NCBI GenBank assembly: GCA_902538085.1
Contig: CACBDV010000001.1
Coordinates: 169,766 to 233,765, forward strand
Length of the DNA: 64,000 nucleotides
Direction: 5' to 3'
From: an uncultured Alphaproteobacteria bacterium
GTDB lineage: Bacteria; Pseudomonadota; Alphaproteobacteria; HIMB59
The notes below the pieces were generated by a model. It ran no database searches. It was not told the origin of the DNA and saw nothing but the letters and a program-made list of their open reading frames with translations. Numbering within the stretch: the stretch's first letter is position 1; each line of letters starts with the position of its first letter. This document shows positions 51,937 through 61,545 of this stretch, in pieces. The position numbers and the translations under genes are program-made.

Positions 51937-52053
51937 AAATTCCTCCTATGTTTATAAACGAATGCATATTAGTCAATTTTTGTGATCAATTCCAAATAAA
52001 TGTTGAAAAAAATCATGCAAATAAGACATTTGCGACAAAAATATCATCTCAAC

Positions 52054-52070
52054 TGTTCAATTCTTGAACA
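52054..52070. promoter_or_regulatory. Inverted repeat between importer and apiose-type enzyme genes
   Basis: TGTTCAATTCTTGAACA is a 7-base perfect inverted repeat around TTC in the 191-base gap between the divergent binding-protein (51936) and isomerase (52128) genes. It differs from the inositol regulon site in sequence and spacing. It is a candidate operator; the regulator is not in the window. Confidence 0.5.
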
Positions 52071-52127
52071 ATGAGTTAATTAAAATTATTGATAGCTAAA
52101 ATAATTTAAATAATAGAAAATGTATTC

Positions 52128-53117
52128 ATGAAAAAACAAGAGTTTGGCGCAGGTATTTGGCATTTTGCCACCTATCTTGATAGATATGCAACAGATGGTT
52201 ATGGCGAACCAAGAAGTGTACTCGATGCCATAGAACTTGCTGGACAAGTAAAAGACCTTTCATACGTAGATCTAAATTTCCCATACTTTGGAGGAAGTTA
52301 CTCGAATGAGCAAATAAAAGATGCTCTCGATAAAGCTAATTTAAAAGTGATTGGTATTACTCCTGAAATTTATACAAAAGAATTCTCAAAGGGAGCTTTC
52401 ACAAATCCTGATCCGGGTATTAGAAAAAGAGCGCATGAACTAATTACTCAAGCTTGCGAGGCTGTGAGATTTTTTAATGCCAAATATGTTAAGCTTTGGC
52501 CTGGACAAGATGGTTGGGACTATCCGTTTCAAGTTGATCATAAATCGTTATGGAAAAATTCGATGGATGGTGTGGGAAATTTAGCAAGTGAAAATACTGA
52601 TTTAAATTTTGTAATAGAATATAAACCAAGAGAGCCAAGGGTAAAAATGAGCTATGACTCTGTTTCAAGAACTATTCTTGGTATTGAAAAAATAGGTCTT
52701 CCTAATATCGGACTTCTTCTTGATTTTGGTCATGCTATTTATGGTGGAGAGTCAGCTGCTGACTCGGCTCAATTAGCTATTGATTATGGTAGGCTATTTG
52801 GAATGGATGTTAATGATAACTTTAGATCATGGGACGATGATCTTTTAGCTGGTAGTCTTCACCCCATAGAGCTTTTTGAATTTTTTTATGTTCTAAGAAA
52901 AAATAATTGGGAGGGTGTTTGGCAACTGGATCAGTTTCCATTTAGAGAAGATAGTGTGGTAATGGCAAATATGGCTATAGATTTTTTAAAAGCTGTTGAT
53001 AAAGCCCTAGATGATTTAGACATTGAAGCATTAACAAAAGCTCAAGCAAATCATGATGCTATGGCTGCTTTAAAAATTGCTCAAAAAGCTTTATATAAAC
53101 ATTTATCCCAAGACTAA
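52128..53117 (+). CDS. Xylose-isomerase-like TIM-barrel sugar isomerase, candidate D-apiose isomerase
   Basis: A 329-residue TIM-barrel protein with metal-ligand-bearing strands [14 protein letters not shown] (Glu), [15 protein letters not shown] (Asp, His), [15 protein letters not shown] (Asp) and [11 protein letters not shown] (Asp). This resembles sugar isomerases/epimerases of the rhamnose/xylose-isomerase-like group. The neighbours are a two-piece transketolase and an FGGY kinase, which together match the known D-apiose route of isomerase, D-apulose kinase and apulose-4-phosphate transketolase. On its own the protein could isomerise other pentoses or tetroses. Confidence 0.8.
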   Translation: MKKQEFGAGIWHFATYLDRYATDGYGEPRSVLDAIELAGQVKDLSYVDLNFPYFGGSYSNEQIKDALDKANLKVIGITPEIYTKEFSKGAFTNPDPGIRKRAHELITQACEAVRFFNAKYVKLWPGQDGWDYPFQVDHKSLWKNSMDGVGNLASENTDLNFVIEYKPREPRVKMSYDSVSRTILGIEKIGLPNIGLLLDFGHAIYGGESAADSAQLAIDYGRLFGMDVNDNFRSWDDDLLAGSLHPIELFEFFYVLRKNNWEGVWQLDQFPFREDSVVMANMAIDFLKAVDKALDDLDIEALTKAQANHDAMAALKIAQKALYKHLSQD

Positions 53118-53140
53118 AACTATTTACTATTCAATAAATA

Positions 53141-53968
53141 ATGGACTTAAATCAACTTAAAATAAAATCTTTAGAATACAGGAAGGCCATATTAGATATT
53201 ATTTATAAATCTGGCGCTGGTCACACTGGTGGAAGTTTATCATGTATCGACATTTTGAATGTCTTATATAATAAAGTCTTAGATATAAATCCTAAAAACT
53301 TTAACGAAAAAGACCGAAACCATTATATCCATAGTAAAGGTCATTCAGTTGAGGCTCTTTACACGGTTCTTTGTGATCAAGGTTTTTTTTCAAGAAAAGA
53401 TCTTGAAAAACTCAATCATTTTAACTCTCATTTTATTGGACATCCCACTAGAAAAATTTTGGGAATTGAGCATAACACCGGCGCTTTAGGACATGGCCTT
53501 TCAGTTGCTGTAGGTTTAGCGCTATCTAAAAAAATAGATCAAAAAACAAATAAAGTTTTTTCTTTATTGGGCGATGGAGAGCTATCAGAGGGTTCGGTGT
53601 GGGAAGCTTGTACTACTGCTTCTAAATATCAATTGGATAATTTAATCGTAATTATCGATAGGAATGATTTACAAATTACAGGAAAAACAGAAGAAGTTAA
53701 CCCAATCGAGCCGATTGATAAAAAATTTGAGGCTTTTGGTTTTGAAACTATTTCAACAAATGGAAATAATATTTCTGAATTATTAAATGTATTTAAAGAA
53801 ATACCCATTTCAAAAAATAAACCTACTGTCATAATTGCAAAAACTACTAAAGGGTCCGGTGTAAGTTTTATTGAAAATCAAATTAATTGGCACCATAAAG
53901 TACCAAGCGAAGATGAATATGGGAGGGCAGTCTCAGAGCTAAATGAGAAACTAAATTCATATGAATAA
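53141..53968 (+). CDS. Transketolase, N-terminal (TPP-binding) subunit, AptA-like
   Basis: A 275-residue stand-alone N-terminal transketolase half. TPP/Mg-binding motif LLGDGELSEGSVWEACTTAS, catalytic His residues in YKSGAGHTGGSLSC and HNTGALGHGLSVAVGL, and KGSGVSFIE towards the end. Two-subunit transketolases of 270-280 plus 310 residues are used for apulose-4-phosphate in Pectobacterium-type clusters and occur in other contexts. It overlaps the next subunit by 8 bases. It follows the isomerase gene by 23 bases. Confidence 0.9.
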   Translation: MDLNQLKIKSLEYRKAILDIIYKSGAGHTGGSLSCIDILNVLYNKVLDINPKNFNEKDRNHYIHSKGHSVEALYTVLCDQGFFSRKDLEKLNHFNSHFIGHPTRKILGIEHNTGALGHGLSVAVGLALSKKIDQKTNKVFSLLGDGELSEGSVWEACTTASKYQLDNLIVIIDRNDLQITGKTEEVNPIEPIDKKFEAFGFETISTNGNNISELLNVFKEIPISKNKPTVIIAKTTKGSGVSFIENQINWHHKVPSEDEYGRAVSELNEKLNSYE

Positions 53969-54902
53969 AATTGGTAAACCTAACCTAGAAATCTTTTCTG
54001 AGACATTACTATCTGAGGCAAAAAAAAATAAAGATATTATTGTTGTCACAAGTGACTCAAGAGGTTCGGGTAAATTAGTTCCATTCGGTAAAGAATTACC
54101 TGATCAAATTATAGAAGTAGGTATCGCAGAACAGAATTTAGTCGGGGTTTCATCAGGCTTAGCTGCAGGAGGAAAGATTGTATTTGGTGTCTCCCCTGCA
54201 AGTTTTTTAACTGCGAGATCTTTAGAACAGATCAAGAATGATGTTGCTTATTCTAATCGCAATGTCTCGTTGATAGGAATTAGTGCAGGGATTAGCTATG
54301 GACAGCTAGGATCAACACATCACTCGATACATGATTTTGCTACATTGAGAGCAATAAATAATATGACAATAGTTGCACCTGCAGATAACTTTGAAGCATC
54401 ACAAGCTATCAAACAATCTATTTCATATGATCATCCCCTTTACATCAGATATGGAAAAAAACCAATGATGGATATTCATCCTCCAGGTACAGAATTTAAA
54501 ATTGGAAAATCTATTGTGGTAAAAAAAGGAGAGGATTTAACAATTGTAGCAACTGGTGAAACATTGCAACGAGCATACTTGGCTAGTGAAATTTTAAAAG
54601 AAAGTAATATTCATTGTTCAATTATCAGCATGCATACAATAAAGCCCTTTGATAAAAAAACATTTTTAGAATTTTCTAAAAACTCTAAAGCAATTTTAAC
54701 AGTCGAAGAACATAGTATATTTGGAGGACTTGGTGAATGTTGTGCGAGCCTGATTGCTCAAAATAATATAAATGTAAAACTCAAAATACTTGGCATACCT
54801 GACGAATATATGATTAATGGATCTCAAGCTGATGTATTAGATCATTATAATATGAGTCCGGAAAAGATAGCTGAAATATCAAAAGACTTACTTAACAAAT
54901 GA
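53961..54902 (+). CDS. Transketolase, C-terminal (pyrimidine-binding) subunit, AptB-like
   Basis: A 313-residue C-terminal transketolase half with the Glu-bearing EVGIAEQNLVGVSSGLAAGG (Glu that activates TPP), SYGQLGSTHHSIHDFATLRA, and IVAPADNFEASQAIKQ. It ends with the typical MINGSQADVLDHYNMSPE. It makes the active enzyme with the upstream 275-residue protein. The start overlaps that gene by 8 bases, and the stop overlaps the FGGY kinase start by four (ATGA). Confidence 0.92.
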   Translation: MNKIGKPNLEIFSETLLSEAKKNKDIIVVTSDSRGSGKLVPFGKELPDQIIEVGIAEQNLVGVSSGLAAGGKIVFGVSPASFLTARSLEQIKNDVAYSNRNVSLIGISAGISYGQLGSTHHSIHDFATLRAINNMTIVAPADNFEASQAIKQSISYDHPLYIRYGKKPMMDIHPPGTEFKIGKSIVVKKGEDLTIVATGETLQRAYLASEILKESNIHCSIISMHTIKPFDKKTFLEFSKNSKAILTVEEHSIFGGLGECCASLIAQNNINVKLKILGIPDEYMINGSQADVLDHYNMSPEKIAEISKDLLNK

Positions 54903-56374
54903 GTTATATAACTATTGACTCAAGTACGTCATCTACGACAGTTATTGTTTTTAACGAACAATTAGAGATTGTAAAAAGATTTCAAAAGGAACACCGGCAA
55001 ATAATCACTGATGAGGGTTATATTGAACACGATTTAGAAGAAATTTATCAAAACCTATTAGAGTTAGTTAAAAAGGCATCAGAAATTATGTCAAATCCTA
55101 AATTCATCAGTCTAACTAACCAAAGAGAAACATTTACACTTTTTAATAAAAAAGATGGAAAACCAATTCATAATGCAGTTGTTTGGCAGTGCACTAGAGG
55201 TCAAAAAATTTGTGAAGATATTCTAAACGATAAGTCAAAAAATAAAGAAATTGTTGATAAAACTGGCCTTAAACCAAATACTTTTTTTTCTGGCAGTAAA
55301 TTAAAATGGGTTTATGAGAACAAATTAGAAGTTAAATCGAAAATCGACAATGGAGATATCTTATTTGGAACAATCGAAACATATCTCATTTATAGACTTA
55401 CAAACCTAAATTCTTATGTGACTGATACTACAAATGCATCAAGAACCTTATTATTTAATTGTTTAGAAAATTCTTGGGATCAAAATTTATTAAATATTTT
55501 TGATGGCAATAATCTGAAACTTCCAAAAATACTCAATAGTTCAAATATTTTTGGAGAGAGTGATTTTAATAAAGCATTTGAAAAGTCAATACCTATAATT
55601 GGAGTTGCTGGTGATGCGCAAGCTTCATTTTTTGCAAATTTTTGTTTTGATAAAGGTGATACTAAAATCACGACAGGAACAGGTTTTAACATTCAAACAA
55701 ATATTGGTAATGAAATGATTATCGATGAAAATTCACTTACCTCCCTGGCTTTCACAAATGATAAAGAGAATATCTATGCATTAGAATGCCTAAATTCATT
55801 TGCTGGAGGAACAATTTCATGGCTTAAAAACAATTTAAAATTAATTAATAAGGCTGAAGATAGTGAAGTCTTATCAAAAAAAGTAAAAGATAATAATGGT
55901 GTCTATTTAATACCTGCCTTTTCAGGGTTAGGTCCTCCATTTTGGGTATCCGACGCTAGGGCTGCATTCTTTGGAATAAGTGCGTCTACAAATACCAATC
56001 ATTTAGTCAGAGCTGGACTAGAGTCTGTTGCTTATCAAATGGTCGTGTATTTAGAGTTTATGAAAAAATCGAGAAATCTTAATTTAAAAAACTTATCTGT
56101 TGATGGTGGTATGGTAAAAAATAAGTTTTTCCTTCAACTAATTAGTAACCTATTAGAAATTGAGTTAAATATCCCTGAAATGGAGGATATGTCATCTTAT
56201 GGTGCGTTACTTTTTGGAATGCAATATTATCATAATTTAAAAAATACCAGTGATTTAAAGGATTTTAAGGTGAAAAGCTCTAAAATTATTCCTAATATCG
56301 ATGACACTATCAGAAATTCTTTTATTTCGTGGAAAGAAATAGTAGATAAACATTTCGTGAAAAATCAAGACTAA
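54899..56374 (+). CDS. FGGY-family carbohydrate kinase, glycerol kinase-like; candidate D-apulose kinase
   Basis: A 491-residue FGGY kinase. The ATP-binding start is ITIDSSTSSTTVIVFNEQ, then SLTNQRETFTLFNKKDG (glycerol-kinase-like), NAVVWQCTRG, the catalytic Asp in GVAGDAQASFFANFC, and the FGGY signature SVDGGMVKNKFFLQLISNLL. The sequence is closest to glycerol kinases by eye, but gene context with a transketolase and sugar isomerase fits a ketose kinase such as D-apulose kinase, which also falls in the FGGY family. The start overlaps the transketolase C subunit by four bases. Confidence 0.85.
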   Translation: MSYITIDSSTSSTTVIVFNEQLEIVKRFQKEHRQIITDEGYIEHDLEEIYQNLLELVKKASEIMSNPKFISLTNQRETFTLFNKKDGKPIHNAVVWQCTRGQKICEDILNDKSKNKEIVDKTGLKPNTFFSGSKLKWVYENKLEVKSKIDNGDILFGTIETYLIYRLTNLNSYVTDTTNASRTLLFNCLENSWDQNLLNIFDGNNLKLPKILNSSNIFGESDFNKAFEKSIPIIGVAGDAQASFFANFCFDKGDTKITTGTGFNIQTNIGNEMIIDENSLTSLAFTNDKENIYALECLNSFAGGTISWLKNNLKLINKAEDSEVLSKKVKDNNGVYLIPAFSGLGPPFWVSDARAAFFGISASTNTNHLVRAGLESVAYQMVVYLEFMKKSRNLNLKNLSVDGGMVKNKFFLQLISNLLEIELNIPEMEDMSSYGALLFGMQYYHNLKNTSDLKDFKVKSSKIIPNIDDTIRNSFISWKEIVDKHFVKNQD

Positions 56375-56405
56375 AAAATTAAAATTTAACTAGCAAGAAG
56401 ACATG

Positions 56406-56420
56406 ACAATAGGATATTGT
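56406..56420. promoter_or_regulatory. Inverted repeat upstream of frcB
   Basis: ACAATAGGATATTGT has 6-base arms (ACAATA/TATTGT) around GGA, 31 bases upstream of the frcB start. It may be an operator for the fructose importer. The regulator is not seen in the window. Confidence 0.4.
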
Positions 56421-56450
56421 GAATAAGACTATATATAGGAGGAAATAACT

Positions 56451-57485
56451 ATGAGAAAATTATCTCTAGTTCTAGCTTCACTTATGGCTGTCGCTTTTAC
56501 TTTTGCTGCTATGCCAGCAAAAGCAGGAAGCCATGCTGTTGAAGCTTGCTTAATTACAAAGACAGACATCAATCCTTTCTTTGTTAAAATGAAAGAAGGA
56601 GCAGAAGCGAGAGCTAATGAATTAGGTGTCAAATTATCATTCTTTGCGGGTAAAGTTGATGGTGACCATGAGACTCAAGTAAGAGCTATTGAGACTTGTA
56701 TTGCTTCAGGTGCAAAAGGTATTTTAATTGCTGCATCTGACACAAAAGCTATTGTTACTCCATTAAAAAATGCTCAAGACAATGGTTTACTAGTCATTGC
56801 TCTTGACACACCACTAGAGCCAATTACAGCTGCAGACTCTACTTTTGCAACCGATAACTTCAAGGCAGGTGAATTAGGTGGAGCATGGGTTGCTGCAAAG
56901 TTAGGAGCAGATGCTGCTAATGCCAAAATTGCAATGTTAGACCTTAACGAGAGTCAACCTTCTGTTGGTGTTCTTAGAGATCAAGGTTTCTTATCTGGAT
57001 TTGGAATCGATGTAAAAGATGTTTCCAGATGGGGAGATGAAGATGATCCAAGAATTATCTGTAATGAAGTTACAAACGGTAACGAAGAAGGTGGAAGAAC
57101 TGCAATGGAAAAATGTCTACAAAAAGACTCAGACATAAACGTTGTGTACACTATTAATGAGCCAGCAGCTGTTGGTGCTTATGAGGCATTAAAAGCAGTT
57201 GGAAAAGACGATGGTAGCGTTCTTATTGCTTCAGTTGACGGAGGTTGCCCAGGTGTAGCTGACGTTGAAAGAGGAATTATAGGTGCTACATCACAGCAAT
57301 ACCCACTATTAATGGCTTCACTTGGTGTTGAGGCTATTAAAGCTTGGGCTGAAGATGGTTCAAAGCCTGAAAATACTCCAGGTCTTGACTTCTTTAACAC
57401 TGGTGTGAACTTAGTTACAGATGATGCTGCTAGCGGAGTTCCATCAATTAGTGTCAAAGAAGGTATGGATAGATGTTGGGGTTAA
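56451..57485 (+). CDS. frcB: Fructose-type ABC importer binding protein
   Basis: A 344-residue exported protein with signal peptide ([20 protein letters not shown], then MPAKAGS) and AGGAGG eight bases before the start. It reproduces the rhizobial FrcB sequence pattern in many blocks: [86 protein letters not shown] and GATSQQYPL. FrcB from Sinorhizobium meliloti binds fructose, ribose and mannose. It is the first gene of frcBCA. A hairpin follows the stop before frcC. Confidence 0.93.
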   Translation: MRKLSLVLASLMAVAFTFAAMPAKAGSHAVEACLITKTDINPFFVKMKEGAEARANELGVKLSFFAGKVDGDHETQVRAIETCIASGAKGILIAASDTKAIVTPLKNAQDNGLLVIALDTPLEPITAADSTFATDNFKAGELGGAWVAAKLGADAANAKIAMLDLNESQPSVGVLRDQGFLSGFGIDVKDVSRWGDEDDPRIICNEVTNGNEEGGRTAMEKCLQKDSDINVVYTINEPAAVGAYEALKAVGKDDGSVLIASVDGGCPGVADVERGIIGATSQQYPLLMASLGVEAIKAWAEDGSKPENTPGLDFFNTGVNLVTDDAASGVPSISVKEGMDRCWG

Positions 57486-57501
57486 TCCAATAATTTTATT
57501 A

Positions 57502-57527
57502 TTCAGGGCAGATTATTCTGCCCTGAA
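57502..57527 (+). terminator. Hairpin between frcB and frcC
   Basis: A 10-base stem (57502-57511 with 57518-57527; TTCAGGGCAG/CTGCCCTGAA) with a six-base loop lies 16 bases after the frcB stop and 17 before frcC. There is no U-run directly after it, so it probably protects the frcB mRNA end or attenuates more than it terminates. Confidence 0.7.
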
Positions 57528-57544
57528 GTCATGATATTTTTTAA

Positions 57545-58639
57545 ATGAGTAAAGTTTCTGATGACATTTCTAAAGATCTAAAAGATCAACCTAAATTCAC
57601 AACTGATATAGGTGAAAAAGATCAAGATCATCACTCTTTTGATTTAGGTGAACAAACTACACTAAAAAAAATTCAACATTTTCTTCACGGTAACCCAACA
57701 ATAGTTCCTGTTATTATTTTAATATTAAGCGTTATTGCATTTGGTTTCATAGCTGGAGGAAAATTTTTCTCTGCTTTTAATTTATCTCTAATTGTACAAC
57801 AAGTTACAATTGTCGGTATTCTTGCAGCAGCTCAAACTCTAATAATATTAACTGCTGGAATTGATTTAAGTGTTGCGGCAATGATGGTTTTAGCATCAGT
57901 GTTCATGGGTAAGCTTTCTGTTGAAATGGGAGTCCCAACTCTCCCAGCAATAGCAGTAGGGTTTATCTCTGGTATTGCAACAGGTGCTTTCAATGGGTTA
58001 CTGGTAACCCGCTTAAGATTGCCCCCGTTCATAGTTACTTTAGGAACTTGGAATATATTTTTTGCACTAGTAATTTTCTTTACTGGATCTCAATCTATTA
58101 GAAGCTCTGATATTGAAGTAAATGCTCCTCTTCTTCACTTTTGGGGTGAAAGAATTAATCTTGGAGGTTTTGTATTCACTTACGGTGCGTTCCTCATGAT
58201 TGGTATTTTTGTTTTTCTATGGTTTTTACTCAATAAAACTGCTTGGGGAAGGCATGTTTACGCAATTGGCGATGATAAGGAGGCTGCTGAGCTATCGGGT
58301 ATTAGAACTGACAGGATGTTAGTTTCAATTTATGCTGTTGCTGGACTTGTTGTTGCGATTGGAGCATGGGTTTCAATAGGTAGAGTTGGTTCAGTATCTC
58401 CCACATCTTTTTATGAAGGTAACTTAGACTCCATCACAGCTGTTGTGATAGGTGGAACTTCTCTTTTTGGTGGAAGGGGCACTATCATTGGCTCTTTATT
58501 TGGGGCTTTGATTGTGGGAGTATTTAGCTCAGGTCTGTCCATAGCAGGTCTTGATGTATTGTGGCAAAGATTTGCTTTAGGTTGTCTTATTATAGTGGCG
58601 GTTGGAATAGATCAATGGATAAGAAAGGTCTCAGCGTAA
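57545..58639 (+). CDS. frcC: Fructose-type ABC importer permease
   Basis: A 364-residue permease of the RbsC/FrcC family with an N-terminal soluble extension of about 45 residues. Core motifs are ILTAGIDLSVAAMMVLASV, LRLPPFIVTLGTWNIFFALV and VVIGGTSLFGGRGTIIGSLF. Length fits FrcC (about 360), and it sits between frcB and frcA. The stop overlaps the frcA start by one base (TAATG). Confidence 0.93.
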   Translation: MSKVSDDISKDLKDQPKFTTDIGEKDQDHHSFDLGEQTTLKKIQHFLHGNPTIVPVIILILSVIAFGFIAGGKFFSAFNLSLIVQQVTIVGILAAAQTLIILTAGIDLSVAAMMVLASVFMGKLSVEMGVPTLPAIAVGFISGIATGAFNGLLVTRLRLPPFIVTLGTWNIFFALVIFFTGSQSIRSSDIEVNAPLLHFWGERINLGGFVFTYGAFLMIGIFVFLWFLLNKTAWGRHVYAIGDDKEAAELSGIRTDRMLVSIYAVAGLVVAIGAWVSIGRVGSVSPTSFYEGNLDSITAVVIGGTSLFGGRGTIIGSLFGALIVGVFSSGLSIAGLDVLWQRFALGCLIIVAVGIDQWIRKVSA

Positions 58640-59403
58640 TGCAGCCAGTGCTAGTAGCAAAGAAATTGTCAAAAAAATACGGCAAAGTTGTTGCACTTGA
58701 TAGTGCTGATTTAGAGCTTTATCCAGGTGAGGTTTTGGGAGTAATTGGAGACAATGGCGCTGGAAAATCTACACTAATTAAGGTGCTTTGTGGTGCTGTT
58801 ATACCAGATAGCGGTGAAATATTGCTTGATGGCAAAAATGTTACTTTTACATCACCTATAGAAGCAAGAAAATTAGGTATCGAAACTGTTTATCAAAACC
58901 TTGCGCTTTCACCTGCTTTATCAATAACTGATAATATGTTTCTAGGTAGAGAAATTAGACAAAAAGGCTTTATGGGAAGTTTTTTAAAATTTTTAGATAA
59001 AAAAGCAATGGCAGATGAAGCTAGAAAACGACTGTCTGATCTTGGTCTATTAACCATACAAAATATAAATCAATTAGTTGAAACATTGTCTGGAGGTCAA
59101 CGACAAGGTGTTGCAGTTGCAAGAGCAACATCATTTGGAACTAAAGTCGTTATTATGGATGAGCCTACTGCAGCTCTAGGTGTTAAAGAAAGTAGAAGAG
59201 TTTTAGAGTTAATTGGTGAGGTGAGGTCTAGAGGAATACCCATCATATTAATTTCACATAATATGCCTCATGTTTTTGAAGTAGCTGATAGAATACACAT
59301 TCATAGACTTGGAACTCGATTATGTGTAATTGACCCTAAGAAACATGAAATGTCTGATGCTGTCGCATATATGACAGGTGCTAAGCAACCACCTCAAAAT
59401 TAA
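58639..59403 (+). CDS. frcA: Fructose-type ABC importer ATPase, single domain
   Basis: A 254-residue ATPase when started at ATG 58639, which overlaps the frcC stop by one base; an in-frame GTG at 58561 would overlap frcC by 79 bases. Walker A GDNGAGKST, signature LSGGQRQGVAVARAT and Walker B VVIMDEPTAALGV. A single nucleotide-binding domain is the FrcA form. The 3' end overlaps the convergent kinase gene by 4 bases. Confidence 0.93.
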   Translation: MQPVLVAKKLSKKYGKVVALDSADLELYPGEVLGVIGDNGAGKSTLIKVLCGAVIPDSGEILLDGKNVTFTSPIEARKLGIETVYQNLALSPALSITDNMFLGREIRQKGFMGSFLKFLDKKAMADEARKRLSDLGLLTIQNINQLVETLSGGQRQGVAVARATSFGTKVVIMDEPTAALGVKESRRVLELIGEVRSRGIPIILISHNMPHVFEVADRIHIHRLGTRLCVIDPKKHEMSDAVAYMTGAKQPPQN

Positions 59404-60038
59404 TTTATTAAATTAAATTCAGCAGAAATACTTTTACTAATAACATTTAATCCATTTGGAAGATCATTTTTATAAACTTTATTTTTAATTTGATCATTAG
59501 ATAGTCCAAAACTCTCCCATCTTTCAATTAATCTTTTTTCTAAAATATCTTTATTACAATCAATCATTATAGTTGTGTCAAAAAAATTATGAATTTTTCT
59601 CCATGGTTCTTGATCAAGCAATAAATAATTACCCTCTACTATTATAATTTTTGTATTCTCAGATATTACTAAAGCAGATGATCTTGATAGTTCTAATGAT
59701 CTATCAAAGATAGGGACAATCACTTCACCCTCGTTTTTCAATCTTAATAAACAATTTAATAAACCCAGTACATCAAATGTTTCTGGTGCCCCTTTTCTCT
59801 CAATTAATTTTTTTGTCTCAAGTATATTATTATCAAGGTGGAAACCATCCATTTGAAGAACACTTGATTTATGACTATTTAATATTAGTTCTGACTTTAA
59901 TTTTTCAGATATTGTGCTTTTCCCAGATGCTGGTGCTCCAGAAATTGCTATAAAATAACGACTTTGATTAATTTTAATAACATTCTCTAATATTTTTTTT
60001 ACTAATTCTGGGAATTCTATTCTTTGGTTGCTAGACAT
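59400..60038 (-). CDS. P-loop nucleoside/sugar kinase of the uridine-kinase type, FrcK-like
   Basis: A 212-residue P-loop kinase with ISGAPASGKSTISEKLKSEL, SSVLQMDGFHLDNNIL, the RKGAPETFDVLGLL motif, and IIVEGNYLLLDQEPW. The family includes uridine kinase, pantothenate kinase-like and FrcK proteins linked to frcBCA in rhizobia. It lies convergent to frcA here instead of downstream. It is directly after xylB (8-base overlap). The phosphorylated compound is not known, and FrcK itself is poorly defined. Confidence 0.85.
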   Translation of the reverse strand: MSSNQRIEFPELVKKILENVIKINQSRYFIAISGAPASGKSTISEKLKSELILNSHKSSVLQMDGFHLDNNILETKKLIERKGAPETFDVLGLLNCLLRLKNEGEVIVPIFDRSLELSRSSALVISENTKIIIVEGNYLLLDQEPWRKIHNFFDTTIMIDCNKDILEKRLIERWESFGLSNDQIKNKVYKNDLPNGLNVISKSISAEFNLIN

Positions 60039-61485
60039 TTTTTCCTAAATAAAAGCTTTTCCACTTTAAAAATCTGTCTTTTAAGATACCTGTTTGAATT
60101 TCATTTTTACCTATAATTTTTTTGACTTTTGGAAGACTAAGGGCTTCACTTGGTTTTAAATTATTGTAACCAAGAAATGCTATTCTAGCAGCTCCAAAAG
60201 CAGCCATTGTGTCTGAAGCATCAGTTATTGATAAATCTCTCTCCATCAATGAAGCAAGTATTTGTATCCAGCTGTCATTTTTAGAACCACCTCCTATTAC
60301 AAAGATGTTATCTAACTTTATACCAGTCTTAACTAAGGATGAATAATTATCATACAAACCAAAAGAAATACCTTCTATTAAACTATAGATTAATGTATTT
60401 CGATTAGTGTCTATACCCATTTCGTGAAAACTTGCTCTTACATGAGGATCGTTAATTGGTGTTCTCTCACCAGTGAGATAAGGAAGATAATAAGGATATC
60501 TACTTACATCAGAAAAATTATTTAAAACAGAATTTAACTCTTTATTAATCTCATCAATTGATGAATTAAAATTATTTATAAACCAATTAACATTTGAGGT
60601 GCAAGAGAGCATCACTGACATGAGGTGCCATGTTTCAGGTAAGCAGTGACAAAAGGAATGTATCGCATCATCATAATTTTTTAAAAAGTTTTTTGTTGAA
60701 CCAAAAATAACACCAGAAGTGCCTAAAGATAATGAAGCATTTCCCTCTTGGTAAAGCCCTAATCCAACAGCGGCTGCAGCATTATCTCCTGCTCCACCAA
60801 AAACTTTGCAAGAGTTACTAAAACCATATTTTTCTGCAATCTCTTTTTTAATTACGCCTGTTTGATCTGTCCCCTCACAAGTTTTAGGCATTTGCGAGAT
60901 ATCCATTGAGCCAATATCTAAAAGTTTATTAGACCAAGTTCTATTTTTTATATCTAACCAATAAGTGCCTGCTGCGTCTGACAAATCACTAAAAAACTCT
61001 CCTGTTAAATAAAATCTTAAATAGTCTTTCGGCAATAAAACCTTTGCAATTGAATTAAAATTTTCACTTTCGTGTTCTTTCATCCATAAGATTTTTGGTG
61101 ATGTAAAACCAGGCATTGCTATATTTCCAGCTATATCCATAACAGTTTCGTCAGCCATAATTTGACTGCACTGCCTAAAACTACGTGTATCATTCCATAG
61201 TATACAAGGCCTTATGACCTTATGATTTTTATCAATACAAGTTGCACCATGCATATGTCCGGAAAAAGATACAGCTTTGATCTGCGATAAATCAAATTTT
61301 AAAACTATTTGTTTGATACACTGATCTAATGCTTTTATCCAAAATGATGGATCTTGTTCTGACCAACCATTTTGAGGAGTGGACAATGGTATATCTTCAC
61401 TATTGACACTAAACAAGATTTCTTGTTTTTCTCCAAGTAGCAAACACTTCATCGAAGAAGTACCAAGATCAATACCTAAATACAT
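60031..61485 (-). CDS. xylB: Xylulokinase (FGGY family)
   Basis: A 484-residue FGGY kinase: YLGIDLGTSSMKCLLL, FSGHMHGATCIDKNHK (xylulokinase substrate motif), NDTRSF, the catalytic Asp in GGAGDNAAAAVGLGL, SLGTSGVIFGST and FVIGGGSKNDSWIQILASLM. It phosphorylates D-xylulose, the product of D-lyxose or D-xylose isomerases. A TATAAT box ends 6 bases before its ATG on the minus strand, so it may be leaderless. The FrcK-like gene overlaps its end. Confidence 0.92.
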   Translation of the reverse strand: MYLGIDLGTSSMKCLLLGEKQEILFSVNSEDIPLSTPQNGWSEQDPSFWIKALDQCIKQIVLKFDLSQIKAVSFSGHMHGATCIDKNHKVIRPCILWNDTRSFRQCSQIMADETVMDIAGNIAMPGFTSPKILWMKEHESENFNSIAKVLLPKDYLRFYLTGEFFSDLSDAAGTYWLDIKNRTWSNKLLDIGSMDISQMPKTCEGTDQTGVIKKEIAEKYGFSNSCKVFGGAGDNAAAAVGLGLYQEGNASLSLGTSGVIFGSTKNFLKNYDDAIHSFCHCLPETWHLMSVMLSCTSNVNWFINNFNSSIDEINKELNSVLNNFSDVSRYPYYLPYLTGERTPINDPHVRASFHEMGIDTNRNTLIYSLIEGISFGLYDNYSSLVKTGIKLDNIFVIGGGSKNDSWIQILASLMERDLSITDASDTMAAFGAARIAFLGYNNLKPSEALSLPKVKKIIGKNEIQTGILKDRFLKWKSFYLGKNV

Positions 61486-61491
61486 TTTTAT

Positions 61492-61497
61492 ATTATA
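61492..61497 (-). promoter_or_regulatory. -10 box of apparently leaderless xylB
   Basis: On the minus strand TATAAT is followed by ATAAAA and then the xylB ATG at 61485. Transcription would begin at the start codon, and no Shine-Dalgarno site is visible. Confidence 0.5.
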
Positions 61498-61533
61498 TAT
61501 AGAATAAAACTATTTTCTATTTATAGAATTGAG

Positions 61534-61539
61534 TATAAT
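61534..61539 (+). promoter_or_regulatory. -10 box of apparently leaderless aldolase gene
   Basis: TATAAT ends 6 bases before ATG 61546; no ribosome-binding site is present. The divergent xylB start at 61485 shares the same 60-base gap. Confidence 0.5.
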
Positions 61540-61545
61540 CAGATT

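Noticed and set aside
48582..59403. Two importers as a recent duplication of one locus
   Set aside because: Binding proteins, permeases and gene order differ strongly, and one permease has an insertion; they share only family-level motifs.
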